DNA of 64,000 nt. It comes from Leptodontidium sp. MPI-SDFR-AT-0119. Taxonomy: Eukaryota > Ascomycota > Leotiomycetes > Helotiales > Leptodontidiaceae. The stretch lies in NCBI GenBank assembly GCA_020726505.1, contig JAHLEZ010000018.1, forward strand, positions 682,001-746,000, given 5' to 3'. The notes beneath the pieces were generated by a model. The model was given only the letters and a program-made list of their open reading frames with translations, searched no databases and was not told the DNA's origin. Below, piece by piece: positions 1 to 12,421 of the stretch. Position numbers and translations under genes: made by a program. Position 1 is the stretch's first letter, and every line of letters starts with the position of its first letter.

Positions 1-1035
1 TGTTAGTCTACTATTACGAGGCGGAATAATATAAGTCGTTAGCTAAGGTATAAAGCGCTTAGCGAACAGGTTAATACTATTAGTGTTACCTTATACTCAG
101 TCGGTAATGCCTTACTCTTTAGTAATAGCGCTTAGCTCCCTCTTAGAGTTAAGGTGGGCCTTTATAATAGAGTAGACCTTTTTAAATAAGTTTATATTAT
201 TAATGTTTAGGGTTTTACTATTCTTAGAAGTAGCCCGTATAGTTTTAGTTCGTAGATTCTAAGGAAGAGAAAAGATAAATCTTATAAAGGCTTACTTATT
301 AGTGAGGTTACCACGGTTAATATAGTTAATAATAACCTCTTTAAATACTTAGAGGAAGTCGCGGCACTATTTAGGAGTAGGCTCGCCGTCCCTTATAAGA
401 GTCTTGAAGTCATACTTAAGTCGGTCAAGGTAACTATTAGTATATAGGCGGCGTTCTATATTATCGCGCTAGTACTCCTGAATTACAGTATCCTTAAAGT
501 TAGTATAGTTACCCTCTTTAAAGCCTAAAAGCTTCCGAATAGTCTATATATGAGCTTAAGTAGCGTACTTAGCCACTTACTTTTTCTTGACTTAATTATT
601 AGTGACTATATAAGCTATAAAGTATCGATCGAGAATCCGGAAGTAGTTACTAATATTAATTCCGTTAAAGATAAGGGCATTTAAGGTTCCAGCGATAAGT
701 ATAAGCTAATTAAAATAGATTTTCAGGTTCTTTAAGTCGTCTATAATAAAAGTAAGGCCGGAGTATTAGTGTGGCCTTATAAGATTAATAAAATTAAAGC
801 CACTAGTCCCTTACTTTTCTTTCTTTCCCTTATTCCTCTTTTAAGAAGTCTCTAAGGTTTAAGAAGTAGTGTCCTTAGAGAATATAAAGGTATTAAGGCT
901 TAGCCTAGTAGTGATTCTAAGTCTAAACGGAGGAGTTACTCCTGTCAAAATAGAGCCAGGGGGCATTATAATGTTGCCGAACTTACTCATCTTAGGGTTA
1001 CCGTAGCCGTAGTCGATGTTTCTGTTGTTCGACAT
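1..1035 (-). pseudogene. Gypsy-type gag remnant, cut by window edge
   Basis: Read on the minus strand from an ATG at 1035, the sequence gives a degraded but continuous Gag-like protein. It has a central helical region with motifs such as FKEGNYTNFKDT, YLDRLKYDFKTL and LPQNLRTKTIRA, typical of fungal Ty3/Gypsy capsid proteins. Many in-frame TAA/TAG codons sit where CAA/CAG would be expected, which fits RIP. Pol would lie left of the window, and the 5' LTR would be expected to the right, within 1,040-2,170. It is not the same copy as the two Gypsy elements further right. The family assignment is by pattern recognition only. Confidence 0.5.
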
Positions 1036-2400
1036 CGTGTGTTATCGTAAGAAGGTCGTAGTAAAGTAAATTAATAGTATTGTTAATTAGAATATAAGAA
1101 AGTAACTGAGAATGTAATATATTAATTACTAAAGAAATATAAAAGAAACCCCCTCCCTTAAAACAGAAAGTATATAGGCTCTCGCTTACTTTAAAGCGAA
1201 ATAAATATTAATAACTCCTAACGAAGGTTTAGGGCCGTACTCCTTAGTTAGCCCTTAGCGAACGCTAATAACTACTAAACTAAAACAAACACGCCTTAAA
1301 GCTTAAGGCTCGTACATAGAAATTACAAAAACAACAAAAGTAAATATAATAAGAAAATAAAGTAAGGAGATTAACACTTAGCGTAAGCTACTTAAGCTTT
1401 AGACTAGCCTAGAAGTTCTATGTCTCGCCGAATACTCCGAAATATAGGCTCGCTAGTACTCCGCTTAAGCCTCTAATATATTAATTTCAGTTCCGTTATA
1501 AAGTCTCGACTTTTCTTAGCGTTTAAAGAATATTAGTTACGTTTAAAAACACTAGAACCTTCGCTAAGAATAGAAACTAGTACGAAGTAGCCAGGCACTG
1601 TGTCTCGGAATAATAGAATTAGAACAGTAGCCTAAGGGAGACAGATTTTCTAGTATTATAAGTGCTCTTACTTTATAACTTTCCTTAGTTCCTTAGTAGT
1701 CTTCGTTCTCCCTAAGTTAAAGGTCTATATTCTCTATATTCGTTGTTTTGCCTTAAGGGCTAAAAAATAACTAACTAAATAGCTCCCTTAATTCAGACAA
1801 TTGTCGTTTTTCCTGACTCTCCTTATATAAGTTAGTACACAGGGGCCTCACTATTATACTTACTTAGTTCCTCCTCTAATAATAACTCACTCCCTGCGTA
1901 GGTCACTAAAAATATATAAGAGGGACAAACCCTAATTCACATAACAAGAGGGTAGTATATAGCGAGCCACCGGAGGAGATTCTAGGCTCTATAAATAATA
2001 GATCAATTAAATCTAAAGATATCACATATCTAGAGAGTACGAATTGGCAAAGGAGGGGAAGGAAAAGAGTTCTAATAAATAGAATATATCTAGTATTACG
2101 TTCTTGACGTTCTATAGTCAAGTGTTAGCTCCTTATATATGCGAAGGACCAGCGCAGTCATGTGACAAAAGAAATCAGGGGCTGTCCCCGCCACACTACT
2201 AAAGAACTAAGAGTATTACGTGACCGCTGTTTCCGTCCTCCTCTTACTTACAATAATAAATATAACCCTATAGAGCCTCCTAGCTAACTAATTAAGACTA
2301 ACTACTCTCTATACGATTATAGAGAGCCTCTTTTCGATAATAGGGAAGCTAAACTATCGAGGTTTCCAACTAGTCACGTTTTAGTGCCTACTAGTAAGAG
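1036..2400. other. AT-rich stretch, probably leader/LTR of the left Gypsy plus the left end of the hAT
   Basis: No gene is supported here. If the gag to its left is a Gypsy element on minus, its leader and 5' LTR should lie in this interval, but only one copy is in the window so LTR edges cannot be set. A possible LTR end is CATGTGACA at 2157-2165. CAGGGGCTGTCCCCG at 2176-2190 resembles a hAT terminal repeat, but no partner was found at the right end of the hAT. A short ORF at 1906-2121 on minus has no recognisable features. Confidence 0.3.
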
Positions 2401-2409
2401 GAGAATATC

Positions 2410-3087
2410 GTCTTAGACGTGGAAGGTTAATTACGCTTTAATTAATACTTTAAAGGCTTTAAAGCCGAAAATATAGTACTATAAGCTTTATAAGAGATCT
2501 CTATTAACTTAGTAGACTTAGACGTTGACTTTTACAGGCCACTATAATAAGAAATTCTCGAAAAATCGCGAATATTACTTTAACGCGAATACGCTTAATA
2601 ACACTATAACACATATATTAAAAACACATAATTTAGAAGAGGGAGGAGATACTTAGAGAATAAAAAGCGAGGAACTTATTTTATAAGCTTTTAGAATCGT
2701 TAATAAAGACTATAATCAAGTGATCCTATTTCGACAAAAGGAGTTTAAGAATACGTTTTTAGAATAGATTATTTACGATAACGTCAAACACAAGAAAGCG
2801 GCCTCTAAACGACTGAAAAGATACTTTATTATTACTAATAAAAATATCGCTAACGCTATTCCGGACTCTTATTTAATAGTTAAGAATTAAATCCACGAGC
2901 TCTTTGTAAACTTCGAGCCACAGATAATTAAAGAGATTCGCGACGCTAAATCACGAATAACTATTACTTTCGACGGCTAGGGATTTAAACGTGAGAAGAT
3001 TAGTGTTCTTAGTATTATTATTTATTTTATTAATGCTAAATATAAAGCTGTAACACGCTTAATTAAGCTACTAATACTTCTAAAGTA
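2410..3087 (+). pseudogene. hAT transposase, N-terminal part
   Basis: The translation shows a degraded BED-type zinc finger region (about 2470-2640, ending in a THILKTHNLEE-like segment) and then the start of the RNase H-like catalytic core, with the motif RITITFDG* near 2950-2990. This corresponds to the hAT core, where an Asp lies in a short hydrophobic strand followed by a Trp; here the TAG could derive from TGG. In-frame stops occur throughout. The frame runs to the TSD at 3083-3087 and resumes at 48159, so the protein was interrupted in its catalytic domain by the Gypsy insertion. Confidence 0.6.
3083..3087. repeat. Left TSD (AAGTA) of the Gypsy block
   Basis: AAGTA directly precedes the left LTR and is repeated at 48159-48163 directly after the right LTR. 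Five bases is the usual TSD length for Ty3/Gypsy integrases. This shows that the left and right outer LTRs belong to one integration event in the hAT. Confidence 0.8.
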
Positions 3088-3393
3088 TGTTACGGCTGGC
3101 CAGAGGTTGACACGGCGAGTTGACTCAAGCTTTGTATTTAGACTTAAGGCTACGCTCAGAATCGAGAAGAAAAGACAAGGAGGAAAGGAGAGCTCTTTAT
3201 AAGGGAGGGCTTAAGTATATATATATATATAAGGGATCCTCCTAATAGGGCCTAGCGTAGTCAAGTACTATTTACGTTAATATGTCGCAGGCTTGGCACT
3301 TAGTCTTCCTTATTAAGCTTAGCGCCGTCGTATAACTAGCGATATTACGAGTTTATCTTAATTAAAATACAAGGCACATCTTAAGTCGTAATA
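3088..3393 (-). repeat. Gypsy left LTR (3' LTR of Gypsy-1)
   Basis: It begins TGTTACGGCTGGCC and ends in TCGTAATA, where the terminal TA is probably a RIP-changed CA. It aligns over its full length with the LTRs at 17534-17834 and 47858-48158. Differences are mostly transitions plus a few extra TA units. Confidence 0.8.
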
Positions 3394-4751
3394 TTACTTC
3401 TCCCTCTTAAAAAACTACGTCCACTTAATTATAGCTATAACTGTATTGTCTTCGAGGTCGTTATAATTATTAATATTAATATTATAAGCCTTTAGTCACT
3501 TTAGGAAAGCTTTTAGCGGGCCTTTAATATTTAAATACTTTAAGTAGAACCTCTTAATTATATATAAAGCTATTATAATATTTAAGTATAAGTATTACTT
3601 TAAATCTTTATCAGCGCTTAGCCACTTAATATATTAAAATAACTTATTTTATATAACCTTAGAACTAAAGATACCTTTAATTTCCTACTTATCTTACTTA
3701 AGTAGTGACTAAATAAGTGCTAACGTAGTTTTAACTTGTCTTAGTAAGAAGTTATCGACGTACTTATAAAGCGAGTGTGAGTAAAAGATAAAGTAAATTA
3801 ATTAGTCCTTTAGTAGTTTAACTCTTTAACTCTCTCTTTCTTTAGCGACTACTTTAATTAAGCCGTATTACTTATTAAAAAGCTTCCTTAAGGGCTAGTC
3901 GACATTCTAGTTTCGAGTGTTAACTAGTACTAAGTCGCTAATGTCTTAATTAATAGTGTGTCGCCTATAGTTCACTAGTTATTTTATCTTCTCTTATTAG
4001 TCTTTTAAAGACGACTATATAACTTCTATAACCTCTTTTATTCGTAAAGTTAATTATAGAGCCTCCTTATAATTAAGTTTCTTTATTACTATAACTAGTA
4101 GCTTTAAGTTAACTAAGTCTTAAGAAGTCCTTAACTTAACGTTATTAAGTAACTAAAAAGGGGACAAGTAGCCTAAGGACTCGTATAATAATATTAATTT
4201 AGTAATATTTATAATTAATAAGAAGTCACTCTAATTATCTTAATAGTAATAATAAAAGGAGCCGAGTTATTACTTAATATATTAGTTTATTACTTCCATT
4301 TAACTATTAACGTTCGAGTTATACGCTATTATTAACTTTACTTTAGTTCTAAGGATACGACAGTACTCCTTCTAAAAGGAGGAGACGAATTAAGGTCTAC
4401 GGTCTAATATAATAAAGTTTAGTATATTAAAGTATTAAGTTTAATAAATAAAAAAAAGAATAATTATACTCTTAGTTATAATTATATTATTATATAATAT
4501 CGAGACTAGTTTCTTAAACAAGCGGTTAACGATAACTATAACGAAGTTATAGCCCTTCTTATTAATTAGAAGTTTAGTAAAATCTATTATTAAGTATTAA
4601 TATAGTCAAGCTAAGATTAATAAGGGGTATAAGAAGCTAGAGGTCTTATTTCTACGGGCTTTTTGTCGAGAGTAACTACAGTTAATTACGTATCGAGCTA
4701 TGTTTATAATAAGGCCGTTTTAGTGATATTTGTGACTTAGTAACGCCTTTA
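3394..4751 (-). pseudogene. Gypsy-1 integrase C-terminal half with chromodomain
   Basis: On the minus strand this is the distal part of pol. A chromodomain-like segment at about 3480-3700 shows KWLSADKDLK followed by a YLKYLNIKGPLKAF segment. That corresponds to the W-x-W-Y and F-H-x-x-Y-P-x-x-P-G-P-P pattern of fungal chromovirus integrases. Upstream (to the right) lies degraded integrase core. The frame is cut at 4752-4756 by Copia-1 and continues at 12422. Chromodomains steer integration to heterochromatin, which suits the setting. Numerous in-frame stops make it non-functional. Confidence 0.6.
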
Positions 4752-4756
4752 TCTTT
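4752..4756. repeat. Left TSD (TCTTT) of Copia-1
   Basis: TCTTT flanks Copia-1 at 4752-4756 and 12417-12421. The matching uninterrupted site is present once in Gypsy-2 at 35849-35853, an empty-site control inside the same window. Confidence 0.9.
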
Positions 4757-4943
4757 TGTCGTACAGGCACGGGCTGATGCTTGGTTAGCTGCGCGCTACG
4801 CTGGATATAGTTTCTGCCACGTTATACCGCTTTCAGGAGAATAACGTGTTCCCTTGATTTCCTTATATATTTTAGACAACAATTAATTACTTTAATTTTC
4901 CCTACGTTAATCGCAAGACTCTACTCTACTTTTATACTATAGT
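4757..4943 (+). repeat. Copia-1 5' LTR
   Basis: It starts TGTCGTACAGGCACGGG. Its end CTATA corresponds to CCACA in the 3' LTR, so the terminal CA has been changed to TA. It matches 12232-12416 throughout. Confidence 0.85.
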
Positions 4944-4960
4944 TATAAGCCCCGTAACGA
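4944..4960 (+). other. Copia-1 primer-binding site (probable)
   Basis: GTTATAAGCCCCGTAA follows the 5' LTR immediately. The same word follows the 5' LTR of Copia-3 (minus strand, ending at 29548). A conserved word in this position in two separate elements is best explained as the tRNA primer site. The tRNA was not identified; the unmutated form may have been GTTATCAGCCCC. Confidence 0.5.
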
Positions 4961-5198
4961 AGTTATTAAGTTAGTATTTTTTCTTTTGTACTTTGTAAAT
5001 TTAAGTAAAGCTATTAACGTAGGATTAGTAGGTGGCAAATAACGTCAGTGTTCTTACTTATTAATAAGTGTAGTTCACACTACTATTTTCCCCTTTAAAC
5101 CTCTCTAAAAGAGTATAAATCAAGTACTCGTACTTAATATTCTCTTCTTCTCTTTAATAAATTAATTAAAGCCTCGAGAGAGTAGCCCTCTCTTCGCT

Positions 5199-8100
5199 AT
5201 GGCAAACTTAGCTTTAATCTCCTCCTCTAATAATTAAACGCCGCTTAATTACGATAGGCAAACCTAGACTCTATAGTACTAAGCCTTTAAATCCTTTTAT
5301 ATCTTCTATAAGGTATAGACGTCGATTGATCTAAAATTACCGGTCGCTTTAAATATCCTCGAAAACGAGCCTTAAGCACAAACGATCGACTAAGTAAAGG
5401 CATAATAAGACAAGGAGGCTCTCGATTTCAACTTTAAAAAGCAAGTAAAGTGGGACGAAGACTAACGAGTACCCGAGCTTAAGGAACTAAAATTAAGTGT
5501 AATACCTCTTATATTATTTAGCGTTATTATAGTTACTCTAATATATATTATTCTAATAAGAGAGTATATTATAAAATACGCATAATAGTTAGAAAAGGCT
5601 CGAGCCTATAAAGTAGTATATAAGTGGATTTAAGAGACGGTTAATCCTTTAATCTACTAAAGTGCTATTCGGGAGTACGAAATTAAGGAGGAATAAAAAG
5701 CGAAGGAGTAACCTAATAAGATAACGGACAAATCAAACGACCCACGATCTTGGACTTTATAAATACTCCTTAAGGTATTAAAGAAAAACTACGCCCCTTC
5801 GGAAACAAGTAACCTTACTAAAGCTTAAGCCAAATACAAAGAGAAGCTCGAAATCGTTAAAACAAGACAAGTCAATCTTAAGGTGTAGATTTAAGAGTGG
5901 CGATTAGCCTACTAAAATACTTTATTATATAATATTCCAGACGTTAAGGGCCCCTTAGTAATTATTAACTTAATTAAGGTAATATAAAAAAAGCTTGCAC
6001 CTGAATAGGCCCGCGAACGACTATTTAAGGTCCTTAGAGACGATACTCTTGGGGTTATTCACAAGTACACGTTACTTTAATACGTTAATTAGTTATTAGC
6101 GCTTAACGAAAAGTCTCTTACGGCTATTAGAAGAAATAAGACAATTAAGTTATACGCTATACTTAAAAGGAGATTAGATACTTTAGAAGCACCACTAGTA
6201 CTAAAGACTCCTTCGCCAAATACCTCGATTAATACTTGCCCTTATAAAGTAAGCTCTTACTAACACAAAGCAATCGATTGCTATAAACTTCGATATTACT
6301 ACGACGACTTAACTAAAGGAAAATTGCGTAACTTATCGTTTATAAAGGAAATCAAGGAAACCCGAATTAAGCTTAATAAGAAGTTTCCCGATCTTAAGCG
6401 AGTAATTAGTAAGAAAGGGTAAAGACAAGTAATAGTAAAGGAAATTACTAAGGAAACAACCTTCGAAAACTCCTCGTCTTCTTCGATAACCTTAGTAAAA
6501 GCCTTAGAGCTATCGAGGTATCCTGGCAATATTAATATATACGTAATTAGTCCGGAGTTACTCAATAAGGCTTTTACTACCTCAGGAATTTATACTATTA
6601 TTAATATAAATTAATACCCGCTTTCAAAGAGTACCCTACTTAATAACGGCGCTGTTACTTATTTAGTTAATTTAGTTACTTTACTAAAGCTTAAAACCTT
6701 TGTCAAATTAACTAATAATAATAGTATTAAAGCCGGAATATCAAGCCTTATAATTAAGGGTCGAGGTACTCGTGTTTTTAAGGGTGCTCTTAATAGCCCT
6801 AATAGATTAAATACTAAGGACTTAAGGCTTTTTAACGTCGCTGTTATTAAAGGATTTAATATTAATATTATTTCAGAAGCTTGTTTATTACAGGCTAAAG
6901 TTTAGTATAATAGGTTAGATTACACGTTGCGCGTAAGATTAGCTAAAAAGAGCATTATATTAAAGTAATTAAAGTAATAGTTTAATTTAGCTTTCTTTAA
7001 ATACAAGCCTTTTAATTACTCTTTAGCTTCCGTAACTACTTGCAACTCTTTAACTCGCCTAACTTATACCTTTTTAATATTCTTTACGCTTTAAAGGAGC
7101 ATCTAGTAAAGCTTTTAATTAAGTCGATAATATTTAAGACCGCGGCTAAACGACGCTAGGTTATAGTACTTATAAGCAAGGCACCTAAGGAAAAAAGCGT
7201 TAGAGAATTTAGTCAAAAATGCGTATAACGTTAAGATCTTAGGTACTACTTAAATTAAGTATAAAAAGTACTTTCTAATTATCGCGTAGTAAGTCGTTAA
7301 TCAAAGACCTCTACCCGGCCTTTTTATCGCATTTCTTAGGACTTATTTAACTTCCCTATCAGATTTAATAAGAATAGCTAGCTCTTATTAATTAAAAACT
7401 AATACGATAGGAAATTTTATAAATAGCTCTTAAAAAACAAAGGGTTAATCACCGTCTTAAGAGCTTTCAAACCATTTAAGGCGTAAACAAGACATTAATT
7501 TAGACTCTCGATTTGCAAAATACGCCAAGATAACGATACCTCGGTTATAAGAATTAATAAATTAACCGAGTACGAAAAGTAGTATACGGAAAATAATATT
7601 AATATTAAGGGTACCCCTTCGTATATATACTAATTAAATGGGGGAACTAAGCGTGTAAGTAAGGAAATTATTAAAAAGTTTATTAAAATGCGCCTTTTAA
7701 TAAACTTACTAAAAGAACTTTAGATAAAAGCAGTTATAGTAGTAATTACTCTTTATAATATAAGTTTAACTACTCGAAAAAGCTTTAAGAGTCTAAATGA
7801 GATCTTTTATACCTAGTTTAGGTAATATTTTCGATACTACGACCCCAAGCTTATTCAAAAGCTCACCACCGATATACGACCTAACTAAAGCAATATATAG
7901 GCATACGACTATAAAGCCTACCCTATAATTAAAGACCGAGAGGCTCTTTAATAAAAGAGAGTATTTAAAGTTAACCTAAGAGCGCATCTTAAATACTTAA
8001 TAAGATACGTCTCGTTTAATATATACAAGGTTTAAGTACCTTAATTATAGCGTGTAATAGTGACTCGGAATATTACTTTTAACGAATCCCTCTTTTATAT

Positions 8101-10740
8101 AGGCTCTCTAAACGTGGAGAGAGTAATTAACTAGCCGCGCTTAATATTAAGAGATCTTACTAAAATACTAAAAGAAGAGGAAAGACCCTAAGACGTTAAA
8201 ACCAATATAATTAATTAATTAAGCGCACTTAACATACTAAAATTAATAATAAATATTACCTTAGAAAACGAATAACCAAGCTAAGTAATAAGTTTTATAA
8301 AAACTATTAAGTTTGCAACCTTGGGGGTACTATAGCCTTTAATTAAGCTTTCATTTACGGGAGTAAAGCAATTAATATTACCCTTAGAAAAGTTAAGATT
8401 AATAGAACTTATTAGTAAAAACTTAGGGGTAAAACAACTAAGGAAGAGTACTAGACTTCTTACTTACGAGCACCTTAATTAAGTCTTAAAACGAGTCGAC
8501 AAATTAAAATAGTTAGTATCTTAAAGCACAATTAAGAGAAATATTTTACGTAGCGCATTAAACTTTAAGAAAGATATAAGAGCTAAGTGCTAATTAATAT
8601 TATAAGTTATTATATACTCTTAAGGGCTATACGACTAAGAGTGCAGTCTTAAGCGTCGGGGAGTACTAACTTAAGGTACCGGCCTTAAGTAATTAGAAGC
8701 TCCGCCTTAAGTAATAAAGTATAAGAAGTATCCTAATTCGTTAAACTTAAGGGAAGAATTAAATATAAAGTAATATTTACTACTTCCGGCCTTAACTAAT
8801 AATAACTTACTTAAACCTTTACAAAGGAAGAGAATAAAAGATTAAGTAACTAGCGACGGTCGAAAGACTCGAGTAGGTAATAAGATAACGAAACCGAATC
8901 GAAGCGTTTATATAGTAATTATTAGAGAGTTAATTACGAAATCGTTAAACTCGTTAAGTAACCGTGAGTATTTAAAGGATTTTCTAGGGACCTTTTGGCC
9001 TAATTAAGAACTAGTATAAAGAGACGAAAAAGACTTAAGTATAGTCCACATTATTATCTTAGTGTTTATTCTTAAAAATGTCGAAATTTAATAACTAGTT
9101 AATCTCTTACGAATATACTAATCCTAATTACTAAAGGACCTATTAAATTAGAAAGACCTTAAGGACTACCCTCTAGGGGAGCACTTCCGAGCCGACGTAA
9201 TTAAGGAAATCACTAATTTAGAGTCGCGCAATTATTAAAGAGTCGTTAAATAAAGCTTCACTACTAAATAATCAATACTACTAAAATAGGTTTTCTATGC
9301 CAAAGTTAATTCCTTAGGGTATTTAATTAAGTGTCGCTCGCGAGTTGTTATTAAAGGGGACTTATAACTTAAAACGTTAATTCTCTTAACATATGCGGCT
9401 ACCTTAATTACTCGTTTTTTCAGGACCGCTATAGCAATAGCAGCTTAATTTAATTTAAAGATAATCTAATTTAATGTTGTCAACGCCTTTATTAACACTA
9501 AACGAAGCGAATCGAGTGCTCGCGTACGCTATTACTTATTAGACGGGTTTAAACAAGACGGTATAATAATAGAGGTTAATCGTACGCTCTACGAACTTAA
9601 AGACTCGCTAGCATTATAATACGAAGACTTTACTAAGACTTTATTAAAGTTAAGGTTAATTCCTTATAAGGAGAAGCCTTATATCTTTATAAACAAGTAA
9701 CGTTTAGTTTTTATTATCTTTTATATTGACAATATTTAAGTGTTATATTATATTTTAGCCCTTAGAGACACTTAACCTATTATTAACGGCTTAAATACGG
9801 AATACGAGCTTACTAAAGGAGAACTAATAAAGTAGTTTTTAAGTGTTCGCGTTATTAAAGATCGTTAAGTAAAAACTATTTCTTTAGTATACAATACTTA
9901 TATCTAAAAGGTTACTTTGCGATTTGACTTAGTAAATAGAAATTGCCTAAGTACTCTATTACCTTAAGTTGAGTTACTAAAGAATTAAGGGCAAGCAATT
10001 CCGGTTTAAATTAAAAAGTATTAAGAGAAGGTTAGCTTAGTACTTTACACGGCAATTATATTACGCGCAAACGTTGCGTTTGCAGCTTTAAGACTTTCTC
10101 ACTTCTTAATTAACCCCTCTTTAGAGCACCTTACAATAGTTAATTAAACTATTCGTTACCTCTTTAGAACCCGATTTTTAGCGATTACTTATAGTTACAA
10201 GTTACGCGATTCCTAGCTTATTATAACTTCAAATGCTTCATTTGCAGACGATCTTAATACTAAGCGCTTCTCTAATAGTTATATTATAATACTTTTTGGA
10301 GGTTTAATCTTATAAAGAGCGGCTTTATAAGATACAATTATTACTTCGACTACACAAGCTAAGCTTTTAGGGGTTAAGCGTACGGTTAAGGAGATTATAG
10401 CTTTATAACGTTTCTTTTAGGAATTACGCCTTAAGTTAAGGGAGATTTAGAGAATCTTTTGCGATAATTAATAAACGATACAGTTAATTATTAGGGAAAA
10501 TCAGCGCATCTTTACTAAGCTACGCCACGTTAATATTTAAAATATATAATTACGCCAGGAATTTTAAAAGGGCACTTTTTTAATTAAATATTTACTTACG
10601 AGTTATATACCCGCTAATAAACTTATAAAGAACCTCTCTCGGCAGAAATTTGAGAATTTTGTTACTTTTATTAACTTAGTAGATGTTCGTGCTTAATTAA
10701 AGCAACTTATTATAAAGCCCTCACTTTAAAGTAAGTTTTT
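5199..10740 (+). pseudogene. Copia-1 gag-pol polyprotein (RIP-degraded)
   Basis: From the ATG at 5199 the translation shows a Copia Gag, then a zinc knuckle-like CPYK...H...CYK segment near 6240-6290, and a protease with DNGAVTHLVN-like active-site sequence near 6643-6672. An integrase region follows (about 7000-8200). The RT has VFYAKVNSLGYLIK (near 9290), LYELKDSLAL (near 9590) and FYIDNI at about 9718-9737, in place of the usual YVDD box. Copia RNase H extends to about 10,730. Stops are almost all TAA/TAG where CAA, CAG or TGG is expected, so function was lost by point mutation and not by deletion. Confidence 0.75.
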
Positions 10741-10989
10741 ATACACGTTCTTTACTTTTCCTTTATACAAGGGTAGTTTAACTATAAGCTTACCTTATAA
10801 ATACATAATATATTTTCTTATATATTTATTATTACTTTATAAATTCTCTTACTATTTAATTTACTTCAAGAGCAATTAAGCTCGAGTGTGAAATTTATAG
10901 TATTTAGAAGATTCAATTACTCTTAACAGTTGTTTATTTTTATAATAAAAGCAACGTAACGCAAGTAAATTATAAAAAGATACTTAGTT

Positions 10990-11875
10990 ATTTAGAGGTT
11001 CTTAAGCCTCGCCTTATAAAAAGAAAGCAGCCTAATCATCTCTAAGTAATAAGCCCCGAACTTCCTTAGCTAAAGCAACTAAGGCACTTTTAATTATATT
11101 ATAAAGCTCGTCAATGCGAGCGGTTAAAGCCTCTTCTTTAAGAGTAAAAGCCGAAGCTTTATTAACACTAGTAGGTCTATAAGCAGGCTCCGGAGAGAAT
11201 AAAGCACTAATAGTAGTAGTAAGTTACTCTCTAGTAACCCGCGTATAAACCTCTAAAGCACCGAAGAAGTTCTCTTTATTTAAAAGAAATTAACCGATTT
11301 AGCCTTAATTTCGCGGGAAATTTAAGATAAAACAATATATTAAACTCTTTAATAGTAATACTACCCTTATCTTTCTCCTCCTCGTTACTTCCTCCTAAGT
11401 CGGTTACTTTATTAGTAATAGTAGTAATAACCTCACCCTAAAGGGTAGTAAAAACAAAAGCTCTTAAGCGCTTTAATTCCTAAAATAATTAGTAATTATA
11501 TACTAAAAAGGAATAACCAAGGGAATTTACCTTCTTACTTGCGTCGTTTAAAAGTATAATGTAATAAAGGAGAAAAGGGGCCTAAGTAATAGCGGGAGCA
11601 ATCTTATAAGAGTAGCCTAACGAGCAGGCGAAATAACGAGTACCTTAACTAATAATATTAAAGTACTTACTAGTACTTTTAGTTTAAAGGGCGCTATTAA
11701 TATAACTTAAATAAATAATTAAACGCTTATCTCTCTTAACTTAGGGAGCACGAGCACGAGTAACCGGAGTAGCCGCAGTAACTCTTTTTAAAGTAGAAGT
11801 AGTCTTTAAAGCCTTCTTAGTATTCTTCTTTTTCTTCGCCTATTATAGTTAGTAATATTTAAATCAACATATAGC
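10990..11875 (-). pseudogene. Copia-1 antisense accessory ORF (Cys-motif protein)
   Basis: Opposite to pol, between RNase H and the 3' LTR, the minus strand encodes a degraded protein. It has a Lys-rich N-terminal part (KKKKNTKKALK, near 11820), a basic middle, then QGTRYFACSLGYSY near 11600-11645, where both Tyr codons (TAC/TAT) probably replace Cys (TGC/TGT). This would give C-x2-C-x5-C. A C-terminal amphipathic helix (ARIDELYNIIKSAL, near 11080) follows. The same layout recurs in the three other Copia elements here. Function is unknown. Confidence 0.5.
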
Positions 11876-12231
11876 CCTAAAATTAACGATTAGCTTAACA
11901 AAAATCAACTTAATAACTTACAATAACAGCCAAATAATCAGCTTTAACAACCTTAGTAAAGCGTACTAATACACCTATAGTATTAATTAGTTAATTAATT
12001 ATTAATTAGTTAATTAGTTAGTAGATCAAAAGGTCGATTTGTATATATTATAAAGAGGTTACAAGATCAAGAATCAAGTAGAGAATGCGCTACTTTAAAT
12101 AGGACGGTTGTTTGCCTAACTTAGTAGTACAGGAATAGTTATGGCCTAATTATTCAGTTTAGTATTTACTCTCGCTTAGAGCAGCTAATCATAATATTAG
12201 TAGCTTACAATTATTACTTGGCTAGGGGGTG

Positions 12232-12416
12232 TGTCGTATAAGCACGGGTTAATGCTCAGTTAGCTGCGCGCTACGCTAGATATAGTTTCTGCTACGTTAT
12301 ACCGCTTTTAAGAGAATAACGTGTTCCCCTGATTTCCTTATGTATTCTAAATAATAATTAATCACTTTAATTCTCCCTACGTTAATCGCAAGGCTCTGCT
12401 CCACTTCTATACCACA
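12232..12416 (+). repeat. Copia-1 3' LTR
   Basis: It starts TGTCGTATAAGCACGGG and ends TATACCACA, directly followed by the TSD TCTTT (12417-12421). The polypurine tract CTAGGGGGTG precedes it. Confidence 0.85.
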
Positions 12417-12421
12417 TCTTT

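Larger units (their letters stand above)
4757..12416 (+). mobile_element. Copia-1, full-length Ty1/Copia retrotransposon
   Basis: The element is 7.66 kb with LTRs of about 186 bases, TG...CA ends and TSD TCTTT. Internal order on + is PBS, gag with zinc knuckle, protease, integrase, RT, RNase H, then a reading frame on the opposite strand, a polypurine tract (CTAGGGGGTG at 12222-12231) and the 3' LTR. Protease-integrase-RT order defines Copia. All frames are interrupted by RIP-type stops. It lies in Gypsy-1 between the integrase and RT/RNase H parts. Confidence 0.85.

Noticed and set aside
1906..2121. 71-codon ORF on minus in the AT-rich block
   Set aside because: No domain, no promoter context, Leu/Ile-rich composition that follows base content.
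6299..6565. 88-codon ORF on minus within Copia-1
   Set aside because: It lies antisense to the recognisable gag/protease frame of Copia-1.
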